DNA of 64,000 bases from an uncultured Sphingomonadaceae bacterium (GCA_947493325.1 CANLQI010000002.1:124001-188000), one strand, 5' to 3'; positions 15,847-24,744 are shown, counted from the first letter of the stretch. The notes: generated from the letters alone by a model not told the origin. Numbers and translations: made by a program.

Positions 15847-16691
15847 TGGCTAATGGCTGGATATCTTCCGCAAGAAAAGAATTTCATGCTACAGTCTTAG
15901 CCAACCTTCTAACAAAAAGTGCAACAGGCATTCCAAGTAATGCTGATAAAGGCAGCCGACCTAGTGTTGAAATTGCAACTGCTATATTAAATCAAATTGG
16001 AAACGCACGAACTGCAAAAAAGCTGCCAGGACAAACTGCTGGAGCTAGTTTTGAAGAAGTATGTGCTGCATATATAGAGTTGTGTTTTTCACATTTAAGG
16101 CATTTAAGGCCTGGTAATTTCTATGTTACGAAAGGCGGAGGAATCGCCGAATTTGATCAGTATTCTCATCTTGATGAATTACAAGCAATAGCAAAAGGGA
16201 ACCGTGAAATAGCAACGGCTCTAGGGTCAGATTATCTCATTAAGCCCGACATTGTTGTTGGTAGGATACCAGAATCAGAAGAAGCCTTAAACAAGCAAGA
16301 GTTACTGGTAGATAGTGAAACAGCCCTATTATCTAGCCTCAGAGCTGCTAACCAAGACCACCCAATTTTGCATGCATCATTAAGCTGTAAATGGACGCTG
16401 CGTAGCGATAGAGCTCAAAATGCGCGATCAGAAGGCTTAAATCTTGTTCGAAACAGGAAAGGTCGTTTGCCCCATATATCTGTTATTATTGGTGAACCTA
16501 TGCCAAGCCGCATTGCATCACTAGCACTTGGAACAGGTGATATTGACTGCGTATATCATTTTGCATTGCCTGAATTGCGTCAAGCATTAGTCGATCAAAA
16601 AAGAGAAGATACGCTTGATTTACTTGATACAATGGTTGCTGGCAAAAGATTAAGAGATATTTCTGATCTACCCTTAGATTTAGTAACTTGA
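15846..16691 (+). CDS. Type II restriction endonuclease, NgoMIV family (predicted G^CCGGC)
   Basis: 281 aa, close to the 286 aa of NgoMIV as I recall it. Shared stretches are obvious, including RSDRAQNARSEGLNLVRNRK, LGTGDIDCVYHFAL and DISDLPLDL. The NgoMIV catalytic set is conserved with a constant offset: Glu70, Asp135 (IKPDIVV), Ser180-Cys181-Lys182 (SCK) and Glu196 (ARSEG). The base-reading R-S-D-R (186-189) is intact. Family members act as tetramers cutting two GCCGGC sites. The gene is distinctly AT-rich with many TTA and AGA codons, indicating horizontal acquisition. It is coupled to the methyltransferase by a TGATG overlap. Confidence 0.93.
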   Translation: MANGWISSARKEFHATVLANLLTKSATGIPSNADKGSRPSVEIATAILNQIGNARTAKKLPGQTAGASFEEVCAAYIELCFSHLRHLRPGNFYVTKGGGIAEFDQYSHLDELQAIAKGNREIATALGSDYLIKPDIVVGRIPESEEALNKQELLVDSETALLSSLRAANQDHPILHASLSCKWTLRSDRAQNARSEGLNLVRNRKGRLPHISVIIGEPMPSRIASLALGTGDIDCVYHFALPELRQALVDQKREDTLDLLDTMVAGKRLRDISDLPLDLVT

Positions 16692-16706
16692 AAAATAACC
16701 CTCCCC

Positions 16707-17294
16707 TTAACACCAGCTCCGCTTATAGCCTCGCCACCTTTCGGCCAGACCTTCTGCGACCAGCGTATCCCCTAGGCTCTCCCCTCCCCGCGTTATTACG
16801 CGGAGTTGGCGGCCGTAGCGATCAGTATCACGGTCTATGCTTTCCAGATCAAATGCGCCCGCGTTGAGCAGTTCGCGCAGCCTGTATGTGGCACGCTGGC
16901 CCAGTGCCGCTTCGGCATCGCAGGCAGGGTCGCTGACCTCTGGCGTGTTGATGTCCGCAATGCGGATCTTGGTGCCCCGGTGCCAGATTGTGTCGCCATC
17001 GACCACGCAGCTCACGCGCGGGCCAAAGCCGCAGACCGAAAACTGCGCCCGGTATGGATCAGTCGCCGCCGCAGGAGCCGTATCCACATCCCCCACCAGC
17101 CCCGCCGCGCGCACCGGCAACGGCCCGTCATAAAGCCAGATCGCGGCAAATACCGCACCACATAATGCAGCAGTCAGCGCCGCAAAAGCGCCCCAGCCCA
17201 TGCCCCGCTCCCGCCGGATCTCAGGTGGCAGAAAACGCAGCTGCGGCGGTATCCGCCTGCGTGTATGAAGTGGTGTCACACTGTGCTTGTCCAT
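16707..17294 (-). CDS. Membrane-anchored thermonuclease (SNase-like) family protein
   Basis: 195 aa from the MDKHS start. A hydrophobic anchor (GAFAALTAALCGAVFAAIWL) precedes a staphylococcal-nuclease-like OB-fold domain. SNase motifs are CVVDGDTIWHRGTKIRIADINTPE (catalytic Asp and Arg region), ALGQRATYRLRELL, and a C-terminal DRYGRQLRVI with LVAEGLAERWRG. The fold therefore appears complete and probably faces the periplasm. The ORF track starts 17 codons earlier at 17345. It is convergent with the restriction endonuclease gene, ending 15 bases from it. Confidence 0.88.
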   Translation of the reverse strand: MDKHSVTPLHTRRRIPPQLRFLPPEIRRERGMGWGAFAALTAALCGAVFAAIWLYDGPLPVRAAGLVGDVDTAPAAATDPYRAQFSVCGFGPRVSCVVDGDTIWHRGTKIRIADINTPEVSDPACDAEAALGQRATYRLRELLNAGAFDLESIDRDTDRYGRQLRVITRGGESLGDTLVAEGLAERWRGYKRSWC

Positions 17295-17413
17295 ACCGCA
17301 CAATAGCGCAATGGCTATTACTGATGAGTTAAACCATCTTATCACGGTGACAACTCACCCCACCCCCAAACTCCCCCTTGCCTCATTCCGCCGCCTCTCC
17401 CATAACCGTGGCC

Positions 17414-18382
17414 ATGAAGACCAGCATCGATCATCTGCCCGCGGGGAAGCGGCGGGCGCTTGCGCGTTATGTGCAGATACTGCGGGAGGAATTTGCCGAT
17501 AAGCTGGTCAGCGTCACCAGCGAACGCAAAAAATCGGCGCGCATCCTGAAAATCATCCTGTTCGGCAGCCATGTGTTCGGCCGCAAATCGCGCGCGCATC
17601 CCATGGGATGGACCGAGGACCGGGTGAGCGGTTATTTTTCCGATTACGACCTGCTGGTCATCGTCAATGACGGCGAATTTACCGATATGGCCGAATATTG
17701 GGGCCCGGCCGAAGACCGGCTGTTGCTGGAGGCGCAGCGCGGCGGCAGCGGTGACGGCCTGTCGCCCTTTGCCGCGATCCCGCAGTTTATCGTGCACAGC
17801 CTGGAGGAAGTGAACAGCGCCCTTACCGAAGGGCGCTATTTCTTCACCGATATTATCGAGGACGGCATCCTGCTCTATGCGCTGGAAGAGACCAAGGGCG
17901 GCAACAAGAAATATCAGCTTGCCAAACCCGGAAAGCCCGAACCCGTGCAGGCGCACAAAATGGCGCAGGGCTATTTTGAGCAGCATCTGCCCGATGCGCG
18001 CTACAATGCCGAACTTGCCGCCAAGGCGATCAATGACGGGCAGCACAAGCACGCCGCTTTCCTGCTGCATCAGACCGTCGAGCGCGCCTATACCTGTTTC
18101 CTGCTCACCCGCACGCTCTATTCACCCGCCACGCACAATCTGTCGGCGCTGCGGTCGATGGCGGAGGACCGCGCGGCGGCGCTGCGCGATATCTGGCCCG
18201 CGCGCAAGCCGTATCGCCGCTATTTCGGCCTGCTGAAAAAAGCCTATGTCGAGGCGCGCTATTCCCCGCATTATGACATCACGCGCGAAGAGCTGGACTG
18301 GCTGGCGGGGCGAACGGCGATGCTGCTGGACCGGGTCGAGGAAATCTGCACCGCGCACCTGGACGCGACGGCACCGAAGTAA
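17414..18382 (+). CDS. Fused MNT-HEPN protein (minimal nucleotidyltransferase plus HEPN domain)
   Basis: 322 aa. The N-terminal half is a minimal nucleotidyltransferase: LFGSHVFGRKSR supplies the GS motif and, after an insertion, SDYDLLVIV supplies the metal-binding D-x-D. The C-terminal half (about 195-310) is a HEPN domain with the helical signature AAFLLHQTVERAYTCFLL and a C-terminal AYVEARYSPHY (R-x-x-x-H-like). In two-gene form, HEPN toxins are AMPylated by MNT antitoxins; here both are one chain. The ATG at 17414 is preferred over 17378, although no strong ribosome binding site is visible. Confidence 0.85.
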   Translation: MKTSIDHLPAGKRRALARYVQILREEFADKLVSVTSERKKSARILKIILFGSHVFGRKSRAHPMGWTEDRVSGYFSDYDLLVIVNDGEFTDMAEYWGPAEDRLLLEAQRGGSGDGLSPFAAIPQFIVHSLEEVNSALTEGRYFFTDIIEDGILLYALEETKGGNKKYQLAKPGKPEPVQAHKMAQGYFEQHLPDARYNAELAAKAINDGQHKHAAFLLHQTVERAYTCFLLTRTLYSPATHNLSALRSMAEDRAAALRDIWPARKPYRRYFGLLKKAYVEARYSPHYDITREELDWLAGRTAMLLDRVEEICTAHLDATAPK

Positions 18383-18710
18383 ACCTTATCGCGGGTAATG
18401 GCCCGCTTGATCTGAACTGCCGTGATGGCCTGCCCAATCCCTAAATGTCCACGCCCGTCATGCTGAACTCGTTTGGTAATTATCCCATACAAACACGTAA
18501 TTCGTCATTCCCGCGAAATCGGGAATCCAACTCCTGACCTTGCAATGGGTGGAAACGGCAGGAGTTGGACCCCGGATCAAGTCCGGGGTGACGTAGGGGA
18601 GCTGGGGTGACATAGGGGGAGCCGAGTTGACGGTGTCCGCCGCAATTTTTGTCGTTGACTATCACCATGCCAGCCGTATTGTGCGGGCAATACAGCCAAG
18701 GAGCCGCCAC
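18383..18710. repeat. Gene-free region with a TCATTCCCGCG-type palindromic repeat
   Basis: The block 18503-18593 contains successive hairpins: ATTCCCG/CGGGAAT, CCAACTCCTG/CAGGAGTTGG and CCCCGGA/TCCGGGG, ending in GTGACG. Related copies lie at 20581-20660, 22500-22870, 47584-47614 and 55201-55292. The remaining DNA up to the start at 18711 shows no gene. Confidence 0.7.
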
Positions 18711-19262
18711 ATGTCATTATTCCCCGCCCTCGTTCTAACCCTATTCGCCGCCGCGCCGACGCAGGTTGCCACTTCTGCTGAAATGCCGCGGGGTGACGCG
18801 CTGGAGGCGGTCATTGCGGACCATGATGCACGGCTGTTTGCCATTCTGTTTTCCGGTTGTGACCCAGAGGGCGCCGCGAAAATGCTCGACCCCGATTTTG
18901 CAATGGTGCATGATCTGGGCGGGCTGGTCGCAGATAATGCCGAAAAGTTCATCGCCGACTATGCGCGCGAGTGCACCAAAAGCCAGCCGGGCGGTGAATA
19001 TGCAAGCTATGCCAAACGCCGCGCCATCGTTCCGGGCAGCCGCAGCGTGCGTCCCATGGGTTCATGGGGCGCGATGGAACAGGCTTACCATGTGTTTTTT
19101 GAAAAGAACGGCGATGGCCCCGAAGTGATGGTGGGCGGCGCGCAATATATCCATATGTGGCGCTGGACCGGCACCGAATTCCGCCTGACGCGCAGCTACA
19201 GCTATGACCACGGCAGCTATGACCACGGCAGCTATGACCACGGCGCGGTTCAGGCTGAATAA
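18711..19262 (+). CDS. Exported NTF2-like (DUF4440-type) protein with C-terminal SYDHG repeats
   Basis: 183 aa. The signal peptide MSLFPALVLTLFAAAPTQVA precedes an NTF2-like fold region (LEAVIADHDARLFAILFSGCDPEGAAKMLDPDFAMVHDLGG, then a beta-rich VMVGGAQYIHMWRW). The C-terminus has three tandem SYDHG units encoded by a perfect 15-base repeat (19199-19246), likely variable in copy number. AAGGAG lies seven bases before the ATG. Function unknown; NTF2-like proteins often bind small ligands. It is the first of three similar exported-protein genes in this stretch. Confidence 0.82.
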   Translation: MSLFPALVLTLFAAAPTQVATSAEMPRGDALEAVIADHDARLFAILFSGCDPEGAAKMLDPDFAMVHDLGGLVADNAEKFIADYARECTKSQPGGEYASYAKRRAIVPGSRSVRPMGSWGAMEQAYHVFFEKNGDGPEVMVGGAQYIHMWRWTGTEFRLTRSYSYDHGSYDHGSYDHGAVQAE

Positions 19263-19417
19263 GGCGCCGCCCCAAAAAGGCCGGTAATTGCATGAGCCGG
19301 ATCTCTGCGAGGGGCGCTCCTCTGTCGAAAGCATGAATGCGCCAGTCGAAAAGCGCTCGCTGCAGGACGGTGTGTCGCGGATAAATGTCCGCAGTGTATA
19401 ATCTGGGGAGAAATGTC

Positions 19418-19987
19418 ATGCGCCATGCAGTGTTGCGGTTCTGGGCCGTCACCCATATTTTTATCCTGCTACTCAGCACGCCGCCCGCTTTGGCGCAGGC
19501 TGCACCGCCGCCCACGCCCAACCCGGTCGCCGTGGAGCAGCTGCGCCACGCCATTGGCACATGGGATGCGGAGACCGATTTTTTCGGACCGGATGGCGCG
19601 CTGCTGGGCACGGGCAAAGGCACATATATATTTCAGTGGGTTATCGAGGATCGCATCGTATCGGGCGTGACGACCATTCCCGCATGGAACCAGACAGCAG
19701 CGATACTGTTTTTCCTGCGCCCGAAAGACGGTGAGATCGAAATGGCATCGGTCGGGGCGGATGGGATGCTATGGCGGATGATCGGGCCGGACGACAGCGA
19801 AGTGCGCACCACGCCCAATGTAACGATGGATGACGGCACCACCATGATGCTGCGCTTTACGCGGCATAGCGTGACCCCGGACAGTTTTGAATCGACGATG
19901 GAGATATCGGCCGACGGCGGGGCAACATGGCGACTCGGCAATAGGCAGAGGTTCGTGCGTCAAACTGCAGAAACTGGCGATGAATAG
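19418..19987 (+). CDS. Exported DUF1579-like protein of unknown function
   Basis: 189 aa. The signal peptide RFWAVTHIFILLLSTPPALAQA has an AQA-type cleavage site. The mature part resembles lipocalin-like DUF1579 proteins: IGTWDAETDFFGPDG, then beta strands IFQWVIEDRIVSG and the final GGATWRLGNRQRF. GGGGAGA lies about eight bases before the ATG. It probably acts in the periplasm; ligand unknown. Spacing from the preceding gene is 155 bases. Confidence 0.82.
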   Translation: MRHAVLRFWAVTHIFILLLSTPPALAQAAPPPTPNPVAVEQLRHAIGTWDAETDFFGPDGALLGTGKGTYIFQWVIEDRIVSGVTTIPAWNQTAAILFFLRPKDGEIEMASVGADGMLWRMIGPDDSEVRTTPNVTMDDGTTMMLRFTRHSVTPDSFESTMEISADGGATWRLGNRQRFVRQTAETGDE

Positions 19988-20131
19988 ATGTGGGTATCAA
20001 CGCTTTATCGCAGCACAGGCACGTGCGGACAGACAAATATGTGATTTGTAGGCCGCCGTTCACATTGGCCGGGCGACATTGGACCCCGCGTAAAACGCAA
20101 CGTCTGGGGGCTGACAGATAGGAGAAAATTC

Positions 20132-20536
20132 ATGTCGCTGAAAATAGCAAAATATATCCTTGCCGCAGGTACCGTCACTGCCCTTGCCAGCATGTCGGCG
20201 CTGAGTGCACATCCCGGGCCGGAGCGGCACGGCAAGCATTATAAAAGCGCATACGACCGCGATATTGTGGTGCGCGGTGGCAGTTATCGTCCGGTATCGC
20301 CCAATAATGACAGCAATAATTTCTGGCTGGATTATAAAACCGACATCAGCGAAGCCGAGCGTGAGCTGGCCAGCGACCTGCGCCGCGCCACCGACGCCGA
20401 GGACCGCCGCGATGCGTATGAGGAATATCATAACGAGATCCGCGATGCGAAAAAGGATTATACCAAGGAAATGCGCGAACGCGGCTACCGCGTGGTAAAT
20501 TTCCGCGAAAACCGCGGGCGCTATGCACGGCGGTGA
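20132..20536 (+). CDS. Small exported charged helical protein, unknown function
   Basis: 134 aa. The signal peptide KIAKYILAAGTVTALASMSALSAH is followed by a short His-rich segment and a long charged helix (SEAERELASDLRRATDAEDRRDAYEEYHNEIRDAKKDYTKEMRERGYR) likely to form a coiled coil. AGGAGA lies six bases before the ATG. No family function known to me. It is the last of three consecutive exported-protein genes on this strand. Confidence 0.8.
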   Translation: MSLKIAKYILAAGTVTALASMSALSAHPGPERHGKHYKSAYDRDIVVRGGSYRPVSPNNDSNNFWLDYKTDISEAERELASDLRRATDAEDRRDAYEEYHNEIRDAKKDYTKEMRERGYRVVNFRENRGRYARR

Positions 20537-20580
20537 CAATACGGAAGGAGATGACCGCGGCTTTTCCTCTCCTCCGCTGG

Positions 20581-20660
20581 TCCGTCATTCCCGCGAAGGT
20601 GGGAATCTCCTTCAATTCAGTGGAAGGATAATTATACAGTTCCCCGGCGCAGGCCGGGGG
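20581..20660. repeat. TCATTCCCGCG-family palindromic repeat
   Basis: GTCATTCCCGCGAAGGTGGGAAT is followed by TCCTTCAATTC/TGGAAGGA and a CCCCGGC-GCAG-GCCGGGG hairpin. It lies in the convergent space between the small exported protein and the gamma-carbonic anhydrase gene. Same family as 18503-18593. Confidence 0.65.
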
Positions 20661-20767
20661 CCAGAGCGGCAGGCATAAACGGTGATATAAACGCACCGTC
20701 CCCATCAACCACAACCGCCGCGTGTTACGCTCTGTATCCTGAAACAAGTTCATGCATGGCGGCGTGA

Positions 20768-21325
20768 TTAATCGCCCGAATCTCCCATAGCCGCCTTATG
20801 CGCGCGGCCATTTTCGACATAGTGTGCCACACCCGCGCGCATTTCGGCAATTGCTGCTTCGGGCAGGTCGCGCAGATATTTGGCGGGACGTCCGGTCCAT
20901 AGCTGGCCGCTTTCGATCCGCTTATTCGGGGTCAGCATCGCGCCTGCGGCCAGCATGCCGTCGCCCTCAATCACGCAGCCGTCCATAACAATCGTACCCA
21001 GCCCCACAAAGGCGCGGTCTTCGAGAATACAGCCATGCACCATGGCGAGATGACCGATCAGTACATCCTCACCGATAATGGTGGGATAGCCCTCTTCACG
21101 CCCCGGTTTCGGGCTGTCGCAGTGGATCACCGTACCATCCTGCACATTGGTGCGCGCACCGATCACGATGCGGTTCACATCCGCGCGGATGACGCAATTA
21201 TACCAGATGCTGGCGTCCGGGCCAATCTCGACATCGCCGATAATCCGGCACCCCGGCGCGATAAAGGCGCTGTCATGGATTTTCGGCGTCTTGCCGTGCA
21301 GCGTGATGATCGACGTATCCGTCAT
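20768..21325 (-). CDS. Gamma-class carbonic anhydrase family protein (left-handed beta-helix)
   Basis: 185 aa hexapeptide-repeat protein. Repeats such as IIGDVEIGPDASIWYNCVIRADVNRIVIG build the left-handed beta-helix. Three His ligands are placed in VIHCDSP, IGHLAMVHGC, and the loop between, matching the gamma-CA/YrdA family Zn site. Many members lack measurable CA activity, so the reaction is uncertain. The start MTDTSIITLHG (21325) overlaps the hemB stop by 4 bases (ATGA), indicating co-expression with hemB. Confidence 0.93.
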   Translation of the reverse strand: MTDTSIITLHGKTPKIHDSAFIAPGCRIIGDVEIGPDASIWYNCVIRADVNRIVIGARTNVQDGTVIHCDSPKPGREEGYPTIIGEDVLIGHLAMVHGCILEDRAFVGLGTIVMDGCVIEGDGMLAAGAMLTPNKRIESGQLWTGRPAKYLRDLPEAAIAEMRAGVAHYVENGRAHKAAMGDSGD

Positions 21326-22320
21326 CCCAGCAACCTCGCCGCATAGGCCGCGTGATAGGTCAGCACACCGCTGCATCCCGCCCGTTTGAACGCCGTCAGC
21401 GTTTCCAACACCAATGCATCGCGGTCACCCGCACCCGCCGTTACGGCCGCCTCAATCATCGCATATTCGCCCGACACCTGGTAAGCAAACAGCGGCACGT
21501 CAAAACGGTCCGCGGCGCTGCGGATAATGTCGAGATAGGGCATGCCCGGCTTGACCATCACGCTATCCGCGCCCTCGGCAATATCCATGGCGATCTCGCG
21601 CATAGCCTCACGCGCGTTGGCCGGGTCCATCTGATAGCTTTTCTTATCGCCTTTCAAAAGGCCGCCGGAACCCACCGCATCGCGGAACGGGCCGTAAAAG
21701 GCGCTCGCATATTTGGCGGCATAGGCCATGATCTGCACACCCTGATGACCGCCATTTTCCAACGCGCCGCGGATGGCACCGACCCGCCCATCCATCATAT
21801 CGCTGGGCGCGATAATATCCGCGCCCGCTTCTGTCTGGTTCAGCGCCTGTCCCACCAGAACTTCGCTGGTCGCGTCGTTCAGCACATAGCCGTTTTCATC
21901 AATCAGCCCGTCCTGCCCATGGCTGGTATAGGGATCGAGCGCCACATCGGTCAGCACGCCGATATCATCGCCCAGCGCATCCTTGACCGCACGGATCGCG
22001 GTGCACATCAGGTTGTCGGCATTCAGCGCCTCTGCGCCATCGTCGCTGCGCCGGTCCGGCGGCGTGTTCGGGAACAGCGCGATACAGGGAATGCCAAGCT
22101 CCGCTGCCTCACGCGCGCGGCGCACGATATTGTCCACGGACCAGCGTGATACGCCCGGCAGGCTTGCCACCGGTTCCTCGGCATCCCTGCCCGATGTGAT
22201 GAACAGCGGCCAGATCAGGTCATGCGGGGAAAGCTGCGTTTCGCGCACCAGATCGCGGCTCCAGGGCGCAGAGCGCGTGCGGCGCAGGCGGGTGGCGGGA
22301 AAAGAAGGTGTGTCAGGCAT
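21322..22320 (-). CDS. hemB: Porphobilinogen synthase (delta-aminolevulinic acid dehydratase)
   Basis: 332 aa. Condenses two 5-aminolevulinate molecules to porphobilinogen in heme synthesis. The active-site lysines are in MAYAAKYASAFYGPFR and SVMVKPGMPYLD. The metal region DVALDPYTSHGQDG carries Asp instead of the Zn-binding Cys triad, marking the Mg-dependent subclass typical of alphaproteobacteria and pseudomonads. The start is MPDTPSFP at 22320, not the longer ORF at 22428. The gene leads a two-gene unit with the gamma-carbonic anhydrase. Confidence 0.96.
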   Translation of the reverse strand: MPDTPSFPATRLRRTRSAPWSRDLVRETQLSPHDLIWPLFITSGRDAEEPVASLPGVSRWSVDNIVRRAREAAELGIPCIALFPNTPPDRRSDDGAEALNADNLMCTAIRAVKDALGDDIGVLTDVALDPYTSHGQDGLIDENGYVLNDATSEVLVGQALNQTEAGADIIAPSDMMDGRVGAIRGALENGGHQGVQIMAYAAKYASAFYGPFRDAVGSGGLLKGDKKSYQMDPANAREAMREIAMDIAEGADSVMVKPGMPYLDIIRSAADRFDVPLFAYQVSGEYAMIEAAVTAGAGDRDALVLETLTAFKRAGCSGVLTYHAAYAARLLG

Positions 22321-22438
22321 GTGCCATGTCTTAGCCGAGCAAAGCTGCCGCGCCAAGTGGGTTCGAAGCAGATGAATATCCAATGCGCTATACTGAACAG
22401 AGCCGCTGTCCTGATACCCGCCCGTCATCCTGATACTG

Positions 22439-22900
22439 AAACAAGCTCATGCATGATGTCTGAAACATGTTGGGGTTATACCATTGCAACATGTAACGCG
22501 CATTCCTGCGAAAGCAGGAATCCAGTGCGAAACAATGAAACGACCGCGCCTGTCGCCCTGGGCTCCTGCTTTCGCAGGAGCACTTGAGAGCTGTGTGGGC
22601 ATGGCACTCCCAGTTCCTCCCCGCCTTGGGGAGGGGGACCGCTTGGCGATAGCCAAGTGGTGGAGGGGTGGATGCGGTGAAGGGCGGCCATACCGGAATA
22701 TGGTAAAGGGGCACGAGGAGAAATGAATAATGGAGAGGAACGGGTAAAGTCGTACCTCCAGCCCTTCAACCATCATTACCCCGGCGAAGGCGGGGGACTG
22801 GGAATCTATCTCACCACAGTAGCTTTGGAATATAAGGTCTGTGAGATAGATTCCCGCTTTCGCGGGAATGACTACGCTCTCTTGGCACAAAAGTAGAATA
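22439..22900. repeat. Cluster of dispersed palindromic repeats between hemB and the M23 peptidase
   Basis: This 600-base gene-free interval holds several hairpins: ATTCCTGC/GCAGGAAT (22502-22521), CTCCTGC/GCAGGAG (22563-22580), CCTCCCC-N5-GGGGAGG (22616-22634), GCTTGGC/GCCAAG (22641-22657), CCCCGGCG/GGCGGGG (22779-22796) and TTCCCGC/GCGGGAA (22851-22868). At least two families are represented: the TCATTCCCGCG type and the CCTCCCC type. ORFs called here are repeat translations. Confidence 0.75.
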
Positions 22901-22933
22901 CCAGACAGGTTTCAGGATAACGGCGTGATAGGA

Positions 22934-24469
22934 TTACATACCACCACTACCACCACTACCACCAATCCGCTCGATCTCGCGCTGCGGTCCTTTGACCTCT
23001 TCCACTTTCGCAATTGAACGGAGCGCCGCACCTGCTTCGACGCGTTTCAGGCTGCCCAGCTTTGCCTTGAAACTCCTGAGCTCACTGCCTGAAAGCTGCG
23101 CGCGTGTTGTAAAGCGCACCGACAACGGGTTGATGGTGCGGCCACCGCGATAAAGTTCATAATGCAGGTGCGGCCCTGTCGACAAGCCGGTTGAACCGAC
23201 ATAGCCGATAACCTGGCCGCGCCGCACCCGCTTGCCGCGCGATACCGCAATCCGGCTCATATGCGCATAGCCGCTGGCAAGGCCGCCGCCATGTTTGATC
23301 TTCACATATTTGCCGTAGCCGCCTTTGCGCCCGGCATATTGGACAACGCCATCGGTTGCGGCATAGATCGGCTCGCCGTGTCGTGCCTTGAAATCAAGGC
23401 CGCTGTGCATGCGGCGGTATTTCAGAATCGGATGGCGGCGCATGCCATAGCGCGACGAAACCGCCCCGCGCACCGGCCGTGCCAGCTCGCCCCGGCTTTC
23501 GCCGACGCCCGATGCCTCAAACCACTGCGTCTTGCCGCCGGTTTTCCAGCGCAGCAGCTGTGCCTTGGGCTTGCCGCCCCGGTCCAGCCCGGCATAGACG
23601 AGGTCGCCGACATCAATCTCACCGGTTTCGGCGCGTTTATAGTTCAGGATGATGTCAAACTCATCGGTCGAACGCACATCGCGGCTGACTGACATCTTGC
23701 TGCCCAATGCCCGCAGATAGGCCTGAATCGCTTTGGGCGGCGCACCTGCGGCGCGGGCCGAACGATAGAGGCTGGATCCCACCGTGCCGCGAATACGCAG
23801 CGGCGTGTCATCGACCAGAATCGGTTTTTGTTTCAATGCAAGCTGCGCGCCTTCGCGGGCAATTTCCACGTTCAGGTCAAAACGAGCGCGAAATGCAATA
23901 TTGTCGACCGGACGCGGCGCATCACGCGATGCACGGCGGCCAAGTGTAATGTCCAATTGCGTGCCAGGCCTCAGCTCGGACAGCGACATGATACCGGCCA
24001 GCATGTTTTCGATCTGCGATGCTTCATCCCCGCCCACACCGGCGCGTTGCAGGACGCGGGCAAAACTGTCACCGCGGCCATAGGTGGAGGACAGATTAAT
24101 GCTGGGCCGTTCAGGGCTTTCTTTGAGCGCGATCACCGCGTCGGTGGCCCGCATTTTGCGGCCCGTATCGCCGCCATAGGCCAGAGGCGTAATAGCGAGC
24201 GCCCGGAATTCATCGATCTGCGCTGCGCTCATCTGTACGGCAGGAGCGGCGCGAATGGGTTCAAAACCCGGCCAGAAAAACACCGCAATCGCGCCGAGCG
24301 ATGCCATAGTGGCAAGCCCGCGAAACCATTTCATACTGCCGATATTCTGGCCAAGGTCAGGCGCCCATTCAACAGCCGCAAGTTTTGCGCGCCAGCCGGT
24401 GGGCTGGGCTGTTTCGGAATGGCTTTTCCGCGCCGCCGCGCGAATATTGCGTGCATTTTGCTGGTACAA
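22934..24469 (-). CDS. M23-family peptidoglycan endopeptidase (LytM domain), membrane-anchored
   Basis: About 511 aa. A membrane segment (MASLGAIAVFFWPGF) anchors the protein, with the rest in the periplasm. A LysM/OapA-like middle region (RGDSFARVLQRAGV, about 130-150; LRPGTQLDITL) precedes a C-terminal LytM domain with Zn motifs RMHSGLDF (HxxxD) and PHLHYEL (HxH). All residues for a Zn-endopeptidase are present, so it is probably active in cell-wall remodelling. It ends in a GGSGGSGGM tail. I prefer a TTG start at 24469 preceded by AAGGGG; the ORF track begins at an ATG at 24526 with no good ribosome site. Confidence 0.9.
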   Translation of the reverse strand: MYQQNARNIRAAARKSHSETAQPTGWRAKLAAVEWAPDLGQNIGSMKWFRGLATMASLGAIAVFFWPGFEPIRAAPAVQMSAAQIDEFRALAITPLAYGGDTGRKMRATDAVIALKESPERPSINLSSTYGRGDSFARVLQRAGVGGDEASQIENMLAGIMSLSELRPGTQLDITLGRRASRDAPRPVDNIAFRARFDLNVEIAREGAQLALKQKPILVDDTPLRIRGTVGSSLYRSARAAGAPPKAIQAYLRALGSKMSVSRDVRSTDEFDIILNYKRAETGEIDVGDLVYAGLDRGGKPKAQLLRWKTGGKTQWFEASGVGESRGELARPVRGAVSSRYGMRRHPILKYRRMHSGLDFKARHGEPIYAATDGVVQYAGRKGGYGKYVKIKHGGGLASGYAHMSRIAVSRGKRVRRGQVIGYVGSTGLSTGPHLHYELYRGGRTINPLSVRFTTRAQLSGSELRSFKAKLGSLKRVEAGAALRSIAKVEEVKGPQREIERIGGSGGSGGM

Positions 24470-24744
24470 AACGGACCCCTTATCACCGTGTTTTGCGCTG
24501 CCACCCCAGCTTGAACATATGGACATATGCCGCAGATATTCATGAAAACAGGCTGTTTATGTTACGTGGCCAATTCTTGTGCACGAATATGGTTAAAGTC
24601 AAACTAACATTGCCGCAAAATAGGCACCGCTGCGATAATCCGTGGCATATGTTCGGCAGATTCCCGTAATGCAGGGAACAAATTTCACAATCATCGCACA
24701 AACAGCTTGAACCGGCAGCGGCAAATGCAGATGGTGGACACATA

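Noticed and set aside
22439-22900. Possible CRISPR-like array because of several hairpins
   Set aside because: Hairpins differ in sequence and spacing; no regular repeat-spacer pattern and no cas gene in the window.
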